Source of the DNA: Goniomonas avonlea
Taxonomy: Eukaryota > Cryptophyceae > Goniomonadida > Goniomonadaceae
Direction of reading: 5' to 3'
DNA length: 10,053 nt
NCBI GenBank assembly: GCA_003573635.1
Contig: QUTJ01031146.1
Location: forward strand, 1 to 10,053
Shown piece by piece: positions 1-6,648 of this stretch (positions are counted from its first letter, which is position 1; each line of letters begins with the position of its first letter). The notes under the pieces are model-generated. The model saw only the letters and a program-made list of their open reading frames with translations. It was not told where the DNA came from and ran no database searches. The translations under genes and the position numbers were made by a program.

Positions 1-120
1 GAGCGAGAGGGAGACAGACAAGAGACAGGCACACAGCAAGAGAGAGGAGGCGAGAGAATTCTCAGAGTCTCGAGAGTCTCGACCTCGATCTTCATCGCTC
101 GCTGAGACCTCTAGACCTGG
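1..120. repeat. Purine-rich low-complexity tract
   Basis: The + strand is dominated by GA, GAGA and GACA runs. It then passes into a tandem pair of the 9-mer AGAGTCTCG at 64-72 and 73-81, preceded by the 10-bp palindrome GAGAATTCTC at 54-63. No coding potential is seen. The purine bias mirrors the pyrimidine bias of the tract at the right end of the window. Confidence 0.6.
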
Positions 121-163
121 ATGGAGACATGTCCCATCCACCTGTATGGACACACACTCCACG

Positions 164-227
164 GACCCTGTATGAAGGAACAGACCCTGTATCAGACACA
201 GACCCTGGCTGCATCGACGCAACCCTG
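164..227 (+). repeat. Degenerate ~19-bp tandem repeat
   Basis: The core ACCCTG recurs at about 165, 184, 202 and 222, three times as GACCCTG and once as AACCCTG, giving spacings of 18-20 bp. Several copies continue with TAT or CAT. The stretch up to 428 holds a 75-codon open frame (129-356), but it is built largely from this repeat and resembles nothing I know, so I treat the region as noncoding. Confidence 0.45.
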
Positions 228-428
228 CATGTAGTGACATGCTCACAGAAACAAGAGGGAGCGAGAACAATCGGACAAAGAAACGAACCTGTTGCTCCTG
301 CACAGCCGCGAGTTTCTCGGCAGCCGAGCGAGAGTCAGCACCCGGGCCAATGCTAGAGCGGTACTCGCCCGCCTGTTGATCATGTTAGTTCTCCTCTGGC
401 CGCAATGCCGACTGCCCGAACAACAGAA

Positions 429-1380
429 TTAAAAGACCAATTGTACCTCGGCGGTGTGGAGCGAGGACTGCTCGGGCTGAAAAAACGAGTCAGCTGCAGC
501 ATAGGCAATGTAGAAATGCGCACCTCCACGGTCTGGTACCGCTGGTAGGTCTTGACTGCAGCGAAAGTCCCGATAGCGAAGAGAATGAAAATGGCAGCAA
601 ATGCAACGACACGTGCCTTCTTCGTGTCGTTCACGAAACCGGGCTTCTCGATCGGTGCCTGAAACAAGTGTGAGACTTTGACGGTTGCCAAGCACTCGAG
701 GCACCTCTGCAGGCACATTCTTCTCCCCATCCCAGGCCTCCTCCATGTTGCCACCAACGCGACCCCTGTACCCACGAACCTTACTAGGATGGGGCTGACC
801 ATCGGCCGCGCTAGCAGTGCTAGCAGTGCTCGCATGTCCACTGTTCGAAGCCCCGGCAGGCAAGGGAAGACCCGCAGGGGACACGGCGTGAGATCCAGCG
901 GGAGTATTCCCTGCAGAGGCTCCCGCCGCAGAGGCTCCTGCCGCAGAAGCTCCAGCTGCAGAGGCAGCGGCGGCGGAACCTGAAGCAAGGCCAGAGACGG
1001 CCTGCATATCATCAGGACACTGGACTAGACACGCAGAGGCAACTTACACTTGAGATGGCCTTCTCTTGCGCAATCAGAGCCTCAACCTTCTTGAGGAGAG
1101 CATCGGAGGCGGCCAGATTGCTGGATGCGGTGGCCACAGATGCTGCAGCTGGGGCAGCAGACCCACCCGCGGCTCCAGCAGCAGCAAGAGCAGAGTAAGA
1201 AGGCTCCTGGATTGTGGAAGCAAACAAGAGCAGCCCAGCTCCCGAAACAAGGCAGAAAGTGGCAAACAGAAGCAACTTCCTTCGAGAATTCCTCGGGACC
1301 AAGTCCCTAGGCACAACCTCGCAGCTGCCGTACTGCACCTCGGCTGCGAGGTGCTGGACGAGCGCCTCAGCCTGAACCAT
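429..1380 (-). CDS. Unrecognised protein with two membrane segments, four exons
   Basis: Proposed exons, in transcription order, are 1380-1048, 1001-780, 658-524 and 476-429. They join in frame to a 245-aa protein. The introns are 46 nt (donor GTAAGT, acceptor TGCAG), 121 nt (GTTCGT, TTTCAG) and 47 nt (GTGCGC, TTTTTTCAG), all phase 0. The start is the ATG at 1380; the open frame runs further upstream but only from a TTG. Residues 1-34 are polar and end in a basic NSRRK patch. Residues 35-55 form a hydrophobic helix, followed by a long Ala/Ser/Gly-rich stretch of about 130 residues that contains a short charged helix (DALLKKVEALIAQEKA). A second hydrophobic helix at about 198-219 is preceded by KK, and the tail is short. 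It looks like a membrane protein with a flexible linker, but I do not recognise a family. The first intron is firm. The second donor is chosen mainly to keep frame. If the third intron is not removed the protein ends at 380 instead. Confidence 0.55.
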
Positions 1381-1486
1381 TGCTGTCCTGTCTCTTGGAG
1401 GCCCCCACAGCCCCAAAATACGCCGAGCTTGACAGCGGTCAGCGATCGCTGTATGACAGCGTTAAGTTTCATGCAAAACATTGCAA
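1381..1486. promoter_or_regulatory. Short divergent promoter with 12-bp palindrome
   Basis: Only 106 bp separate the ATG at 1380 on the minus strand from the ATG at 1487 on the plus strand, so both 5' UTRs and promoters must lie here. The region holds a perfect 12-bp palindrome, CAGCGATCGCTG, at 1440-1451, flanked by direct repeats GACAGCG at 1431-1437 and 1455-1461. No clear TATA box is visible. The regulatory role is inferred from position. Confidence 0.5.
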
Positions 1487-2551
1487 ATGGCTGAACTCAG
1501 ACCAATCGATGCCCCCTCCTTGACTGCTCCGCACGTCTTCAGTGGACTGATTTCGGAATGGCCTGCTCTTAAATGGTCCCCGGAATTTTTACGCAAACAC
1601 TTTGGGGCGGTTCTGACTCGCGCTCGGTTCCATCCTCGTGATGATGGTGAAGGGAGCAAAATCGCTTTTGAGTCCGATTGTTTGTATCAAGAACTTTCCC
1701 TCGCGGAATTCTGCCACTGGGTGTCAGAAAGTCAGGACAATATACCTCCAGCACTTGCACAGCTCCGAACTGACGAGTTTTGGGGCTATATCGACTACAA
1801 GTATTTCCCAGAGGTTTTCGCTGACTCTCCAGAATTGGCAGCCAACTCGCTGGACTGGACCGTTTTTGGAGTTGACCAAGACACAATGACGTCTACATTT
1901 TGGTTCGGCAGTGCCGGGGCATACACCCCTTGTCATTATGACACGTACGGCTTCAACCTGGTAGCCCAGCTGAGCGGCCGCAAGCGTTGGACGTTGTTTC
2001 CGCCATCGGCGACACCGTGTCTGTACCCAACAAGGATTCCCTACGAGGAGTCCAGCGTATACAGTTCTGTGAATATCCGTGACCCAGACTATGACAAACA
2101 TCCGCTGTTTCGCGATGCAGTGCCCACTGTCATTGAACTCAGACCTGGTGACGTGCTATGTGTGCCAAGGCATTGGTGGCATTTTGTGGAGACGCTCGAG
2201 CCAGCAATCAGTGTCAATATTTGGGTTGACCTGCCGACCGATTCCGAGGAGCGTGTCAGAGAAGCATTGGTGCGTGTTCTGGCATGTTCGTTGCTGAGCG
2301 CCGATTCCGGGACGTCTGACACTGATGAATGGCTAAACCCCACCGAGGATAACCTCCCTCATGAGCAAAACATGCAGCTCCTGAACTTGGCCCTGCGTGA
2401 TCGTGCGACGGACTCGAACGTGCCAGAGGTGTCAACCCGAGACCTAGTGAATGCATTGTCGACTTCGACGGTGCTCGACGCAGTCATAAAGAGTCTGGGA
2501 CAGTGTTTTTGTCTTGTGGGAAGTGGAGAGAACACCTTTGAGCCAAACTAA
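1487..2551 (+). CDS. HSPBAP1: JmjC/cupin-8 protein, HSPBAP1-like
   Basis: This is an intronless gene for 354 aa, starting at the ATG at 1487 (CAAATGG context); the two codons upstream open only from a TTG. The protein belongs to the cupin-8/JmjC group of Fe(II)/2-oxoglutarate dioxygenases, close to the HSPB1-associated protein HSPBAP1 and related to the asparaginyl hydroxylase FIH. The iron ligands are all visible: HxD at H150/D152 in TPCHYDTYG, and the distal His, H232, in PRHWWHFVE. T147 and K166 (GRKRW) match the residues that hold 2-oxoglutarate in FIH. The blocks LYPTRIPYEESSV, PGDVL.VPRHWWH and WLNPTE follow the HSPBAP1 pattern in order, so the enzyme should be competent. Its substrate is unknown; in animals HSPBAP1 binds a small heat-shock protein. 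The tail after about residue 290 is less conserved. It is divergent to the 429-1380 gene and convergent with the SGNH gene. Confidence 0.93.
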   Translation: MAELRPIDAPSLTAPHVFSGLISEWPALKWSPEFLRKHFGAVLTRARFHPRDDGEGSKIAFESDCLYQELSLAEFCHWVSESQDNIPPALAQLRTDEFWGYIDYKYFPEVFADSPELAANSLDWTVFGVDQDTMTSTFWFGSAGAYTPCHYDTYGFNLVAQLSGRKRWTLFPPSATPCLYPTRIPYEESSVYSSVNIRDPDYDKHPLFRDAVPTVIELRPGDVLCVPRHWWHFVETLEPAISVNIWVDLPTDSEERVREALVRVLACSLLSADSGTSDTDEWLNPTEDNLPHEQNMQLLNLALRDRATDSNVPEVSTRDLVNALSTSTVLDAVIKSLGQCFCLVGSGENTFEPN

Positions 2552-2709
2552 GCCCATTTTTGATAGGTTCCCTGATTCTGACTCGCAACGCAGTGAGATT
2601 TTTTCGGAAGTCAGCGCACTCCACTGTAGTTTGCGAGTCACCTGTGATTGTACGTCGCCTTTGGTGCGGTCTGCACCAGCCCCATCGTTCTTGTTGGTGT
2701 TTCGTGGAT

Positions 2710-2734
2710 GTTGCAGTTGAAAGCCAGCTGCAAC
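2710..2734 (+). promoter_or_regulatory. Hairpin in probable 3' UTR of the JmjC gene
   Basis: GTTGCAG at 2710-2716 pairs with CTGCAAC at 2728-2734. The stem continues inward through one G-U wobble (2717/2727) and two more pairs to a 5-nt loop, AAAGC. The 10-bp stem forms best in the plus-strand transcript, because the wobble becomes an A-C mismatch on the other strand. It begins 159 nt after the JmjC stop codon. A UTR role is inferred. Confidence 0.4.
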
Positions 2735-2938
2735 CGTGGTTCAGGCGCCTTAGTCCCCCACTCGACCCTGATGCACAAGGCTCCACCTCCTCCCTCAACG
2801 AACACGAGGCAGGCGACAAGACACCATAGGAAAAGCACACCAATTTTCTCCAGGACGCTTTCTTGCTAACCAGCACTGAAGGGAAGTCCTCGATCTAGGA
2901 AGAATATTTTGGCAAGATCACCTTTTTGCGTGTTTTTA

Positions 2939-2955
2939 TATACACACTGTGTATA
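2939..2955. repeat. Short inverted repeat
   Basis: TATACACA and TGTGTATA are separated by a single C, giving 8-bp perfect arms in AT-rich DNA. The site lies about 100 bp beyond the 3' end of the SGNH gene. It could take part in transcript ending or be chance. Confidence 0.3.
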
Positions 2956-3056
2956 ATGGCTCAAGGCCTTATTGATGCGCAGTGGGCTTGGGGTTTGCTT
3001 CAAACTCGTCACGTCCGGTAAAAATTGAACGCTAGAACCGCCGAAGACACAGCTGC

Positions 3057-3761
3057 TCAAGACAGATCCACACCAAGTTCCCGAAGCGCAGTAAGCACCA
3101 GTGGCACCCATTGCGCGTAACCAAGCTCGCTTAAATGTAGACCGTCTGCTTGGAAGAGTTTCGCATCGGGCTTCCCCTTCGAGTTCAAAAAAATGCGATA
3201 GGCGTCAACAAATCTGACATTGCTTCCAGCTGACGCTTGGCGAAGAAGGTCGTTTACCATAACATACTGTTTCTGCATTGCTTTAGAAGATGTAACGGGT
3301 TCCGGCTTTGTGGACAAGTACACCAGCGGGATTCCAGAAAGCAGCCGAATTACAGTCTCGAAGTCTCGGGTCACAGCCTCGGGGCTCGAGCCTTCAGCAA
3401 TATCATTTTCACCTGCGACTAATACTACCGCCCTAGGGGCATACTTTTCGACAAGACGAGGGGCAAATGCCGCCGCGTGTGAGAGCTTTGCACCCCCGAC
3501 GCCGCAGTTCAAGGCACCCATTGCAGGAAAGTCCCTCTTGAGATCCCAGTACTGCGGGTTAATCAGATTTGAACGAACACGCTCCATACCCACCTCGATG
3601 TCAGAGTCTCCAAAAAAAACGATGCGATTCTGTTCCGGAGCTGGGTGCAAGTTCTCATAACGCCGCGGCATGCCAGCCATCGGAAAATCAGTCTTGATAG
3701 AGTCTGCTGGCCATGATAGATCAGGCCCCAATGGTGTCAGCGGCGACCGCACACCTTCCAT
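3057..3761 (-). CDS. SGNH/GDSL-family hydrolase
   Basis: This is an intronless gene for up to 234 aa. All four SGNH blocks are present in order: catalytic Ser53 in FFGDSD, the oxyanion Gly87 in NCGVGG, Asn119 in AGEND, and the Asp206/His209 pair in DGLHLSELGY. The family cleaves ester bonds in lipids, acetylated sugars and similar substrates, so an esterase or lipase role is likely but the substrate cannot be told. The run from NRIVFFGDSD to DGLHLSELGY resembles compact bacterial members rather than the larger plant GDSL lipases, and bacterial origin is possible. There is no obvious signal peptide or membrane segment. The start is unsure: the first ATG (3761) makes the coding region overlap the divergent gene, whereas ATGs at 3680 or 3671 leave a gap and still keep every catalytic block. 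Confidence 0.9.
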   Translation of the reverse strand: MEGVRSPLTPLGPDLSWPADSIKTDFPMAGMPRRYENLHPAPEQNRIVFFGDSDIEVGMERVRSNLINPQYWDLKRDFPAMGALNCGVGGAKLSHAAAFAPRLVEKYAPRAVVLVAGENDIAEGSSPEAVTRDFETVIRLLSGIPLVYLSTKPEPVTSSKAMQKQYVMVNDLLRQASAGSNVRFVDAYRIFLNSKGKPDAKLFQADGLHLSELGYAQWVPLVLTALRELGVDLS

Positions 3762-4791
3762 TGATGAGCTTCGGCCATTTCATGACCGTTGTTGGAGCAT
3801 ATGTTATCACAGCCCTTCTTTTACCGGTGTTTTCGAACAATCGCCATGCCAAGATGCGGCCGTTGCACTCTACCATGTATCACGGGACGCTGTTCTGTGC
3901 GGACGCCTGCCTCCTCTATGGTGTTGTCAACCAAGCGGTTGAGCACGGGTAAGCGTATCGTCGAGTCTAAGTATGTGATTATCGTGCAGATTCGCGCCTG
4001 TTTGCAATGAGTTTGGCGACAAGAACTTGATGTTGGTGCGTGGCACAAATTTTTGTTGCCCCACGACTTCTGGATAACAGTGCCCCGCAGGCATGGCTTG
4101 TGTGGGCCTGGATGTGTGTTCGTATTGTGTCAATATTTGGTGCACTTTTTCTTTTTGGCGGAAAACCGTCAGTTTCTTGCCTCAGAGTCTTCAGCCTGTA
4201 TGTCTGTAAGTCGACCGGCTTCTCGGCCAGAATTGCTGATGCTGCATGTCAGGCTGGCAATATGCCACATCCGGTTACGATGGAGATGTTTGGTTTGTTA
4301 TCACTGTCCGGTGTGCCGCGGATATGGTCTCGTGAGGCCACCCACCTTTTTTTCTTCTCGGAAGTGATTCGGCCCAGGTATTTCGCCAACTTCGCCAGGA
4401 TTCCGTGGATTCGTGGGATCACTCTGTGGGTGGTCCTATGTTCCTCGGGAGTAATGATTGTCCAGGTCCGCGTGACGCCGTGTTGTCCTGTCCCATCCAA
4501 CCCTTGTCACCAGAATCTCTGCATTATTTTTGGGTCATGCAGCTTCAGCCACGGAGTCGCTATGTCTGCGACCGCGTTTGAATTGTACGTCCCAAATTGA
4601 AATTTTGTTTTTCCATCACCCCTTCACCCACAAGAATTAACTGAATTTACCCTTGCTGACGCAGCGCCCGCCTGGCTTACTGGATATCTATGAAGATGCG
4701 CCTCTCGCGAGCCCGGAGAATAAAGAGCAGTCCGCCGGACATTCAGGAACACCCTAAACAGGAAGACTTTCTCGTCAAGGCTGCACGATGA
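3731..4791 (+). CDS. ELO-like (GNS1/SUR4) membrane protein, probable pseudoenzyme, six exons
   Basis: Proposed exons are 3731-3948, 3990-4035, 4091-4205, 4253-4331, 4378-4584 and 4665-4791. They join in frame to 263 aa, a normal ELO length. Introns are 41, 55, 47, 46 and 80 nt, with donors GTAAGC, GTGCGT, GTAAGT, GTGAGG and GTACGT. Several hydrophobic helices are seen (about 17-33, 87-112, 137-155, 167-182, 197-220), and the C-terminal tail is basic. ELO proteins are ER condensing enzymes of very-long-chain fatty-acid synthesis. The match is by layout: KxVSxLxVF before a GDVWF block, then IPWIRGIT, then a C-terminal FxxxAYW and Lys/Arg stretch. The HxxHH box reads RVFSL (120-124), the usual Asn and His of the next helix read Arg146 and Asp150, and the KxxExxDT motif reads RIVSIFGA (99-106). 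If the family call is right, the protein cannot act as a normal elongase. Upstream (3713) and downstream (3764) ATGs are alternative starts. A further 48-nt in-frame segment, 4466-4513, could also be an intron. Confidence 0.6.
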
Positions 4792-5159
4792 GCGGGATAC
4801 GTGATCCATGGCAAGGTGGCTGTACCTGCGTTTTCGATTTCGCATCGACCCCAATTCCCAACTCGCGAGGGAATATAAAGACAGCACGAGCGCCCCCCCC
4901 CATTCAGCGCCGGGGCCGCTCTGGGCGAATTAGGCCCACGAATAGGAGGTGGGGGGATGCGAGGCCCAATGAGGGGTTGCTTTAGGGTGTCCTGGCCAAG
5001 GAGTGGGCAGTGCGAGTGCGGACTGACTTCCTGGTGTTTGCCGGCGCGTGGGTGGGGGGTAGGGTGAGGTCGGGGTGTTTGGGCGTTCACATCGTCCGAC
5101 TGCAGAGAGTGGCCGCTGGTGCATGCCGCGACAGTAAACGTCGCAAAGCTGCCTTAGGA
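4792..5159. other. No gene seen
   Basis: This GC-rich stretch lies downstream of the ELO-like gene. Open frames on both strands are short, overlapping and without recognisable motifs. It holds C and G runs near 4892 and 4950, and a G-rich patch at about 5047-5085. Confidence 0.5.
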
Positions 5160-5575
5160 TCAGTCAGAATTCATGTTGCCTTAAAATCATGCCAGGATTC
5201 CTCAAAGACTCCCCAAATTCCAGCCAGAAAAAGCAGCCAACAGCTCCTAAAGCTCCAAAATCCACCAGAATCACACTTGGTGACGCGATGTGACGGGCAG
5301 GAGCTGCTTCAGAAAACACCATTGTCGTATGGAATTTACTTAACCTTGACGCTTATGACAGGGCAAAATTGAAACATAGCGTAGCCGGATCGAACTGCGC
5401 TATGCAGGGCCAACACATCGACGACTGACTCCAGGCGGATAAATCACAACCGGAATTCGCCAGAAAAGTCCAGAGTTCTCCAGAAATCGCCCGAATTCGC
5501 GAGAATCACATTCGGAACTCACCGGAATTCGGCTGAAATCTCTTAAATTCAGCGGAATTCGCGAGAGTCGCGGCG
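5160..5575. repeat. Degenerate GAATTC-rich repeat region
   Basis: Short elements of the form CCRGAATTC, often followed by GCGAGA or GCCAGAA, recur many times. Clear copies lie near 5452, 5492, 5521 and 5552, and more decayed forms (CCAGGATTCC, CCAAATTCCAG, CCAGAATCAC) lie at 5192-5275. Spacing is irregular, about 20-40 bp. The 81-codon minus-strand frame here simply translates the repeat. No gene is seen. Confidence 0.45.
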
Positions 5576-6592
5576 GAACGCGCCTCGTGACGAGGTGGGT
5601 TTCCACTCTGAACCAGCCGTAATTAACGGAACCAGTTGTGACCAAACGGGACCTGCCGTAATCAAACGACTACGGCACACTTGCTTGGTGGATATTTGTA
5701 ATCAACCGCCGCCGGTTCGCCAGCAAGGCGCTAGACTAGCGCACAGTCAGCCACACAGCGACAGTCTCACCCATATCTTATCTCGGTATGAGCGAGTTCG
5801 TAGATAGACTTCGGAAAGCGTTATCCCGAGACAGGCGAGTCATACCGCTGCACATACCCGCTGCTCATACCAACCAAATAGCTTTCGACAACACGACAAC
5901 GACTATCAGGAACGCTACCACTACACAATCAGCAAGGGAACATCTCTCACACCAGACGAGCGCAAGGCCGACCTAACTACAGGCTGGCGTCTGGGACGCC
6001 TTGGGAGCCGCGTGGGTGCGCAAAGTCCGCCGCGTGGTGCGGCAAACGTCTCCAGCACACTGCCGCACCCCCTCCCACCACCACCTCGATGCCGGCACGA
6101 GCGCTCGCAGTGTCAGCAGCGCAGGACGGGCGCAGGGTACTGCTTGGCCACCTCGCACATACCCGTGGGTGTCAGAAATACGCTGCTGCGGCATCGCGGT
6201 GGACGGGGACAAGATGTCGCCTTAGCGCGGGAGGCCTTGCAGCTCCGAGGAGAGGAACTCCGCAGCACGGTCGACAGACCCGTAGGCCTCCAGGACCTGC
6301 GCAGACCATCAGACGGCAACCGGAAGTGCAAGGCACAAGACGGGCGAGGGAGCACATGAGACTGCCGTGCGGCCTAGGAGGGAGGAACGCCGCAGCACGG
6401 TCAACAGAGCCGCGAGCATCACGAAGAAACAAACAGAACCACGGCCTCAGGCCATCACTGCCAATGAAGAGACTCTACGCACATAACGATGGGGATCGAG
6501 GCTCAAAGAATACACAACGAGACTGCACACAACACTTAGAGGCAATGCGCAGTGCGGTCACCTGAGCCTCAAGGAACTGCACCGAACCAATG
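5576..6592. other. Long intergenic stretch with small inverted and direct repeats
   Basis: I see no convincing gene. At 5654-5677 TGCCGTA and TACGGCA form a 7-bp inverted repeat with a 10-nt loop, and a related element, CCGTAATTAACGG, lies at about 5619-5631. CGGTATGA (5784-5791) and TCATACCG (5840-5847) form another inverted pair. From about 5950 to 6430 the DNA is GC-rich, so several frames are open on both strands at once, including 158 codons at 6089-6565. The proteins are Arg/Ala-rich and unlike anything I recognise. The right end should include the 3' region of the zinc-finger gene. Confidence 0.45.
6252..6412 (+). repeat. 31-bp direct repeat, copies 130 bp apart
   Basis: The segment 6252-6282 recurs at 6382-6412 with three mismatches; the shared core is CCGCAGCACGGTC. 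The copies lie exactly 130 bp apart in the GC-rich intergenic DNA. Nearby, the 14-mer ACGAGACTGCACAC occurs at 6517-6530 and 6602-6615. These look like remnants of local duplication. Confidence 0.5.
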
Positions 6593-6648
6593 CTAGTGCA
6601 CACGAGACTGCACACTCTGCGACTGAGCAACAAAGGCATGTTCTCTGT

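Larger units (their letters stand above)
2552..3056. other. Convergent 3' intergenic region, no gene seen
   Basis: These 505 bp lie between the stop codons of the JmjC gene (+) and the SGNH hydrolase gene (-). Several short open frames occur on both strands, but none is longer than 130 codons or shows a recognisable motif. The region should contain both 3' UTRs. It holds a strong hairpin at 2710-2734 and a short palindrome at 2939-2955. Confidence 0.6.

Noticed and set aside
129-356. 75-codon open frame on the plus strand
   Set aside because: It is built largely from a degenerate 19-bp repeat, shows no protein-like pattern, and has no plausible splice partner.
1442-1449. GCGATCGC, identical to the cyanobacterial HIP1 octamer
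   Set aside because: A single copy in a eukaryotic promoter is not evidence for cyanobacterial DNA.
5380-5420. Possible tRNA T-arm (GTTCGATCC on the minus strand)
   Set aside because: The flanking bases do not form a T stem, and no acceptor or anticodon arm can be drawn.
5400-5645. 81-codon minus-strand frame
   Set aside because: It translates the GAATTC-rich repeat and has no features of a real protein.
6089-6565. 158-codon plus-strand frame starting with ATG
   Set aside because: The DNA is GC-rich, so several frames on both strands are open at once. The product is Arg/Ala-rich without motifs, and part of it comes from a duplicated 31-bp segment.
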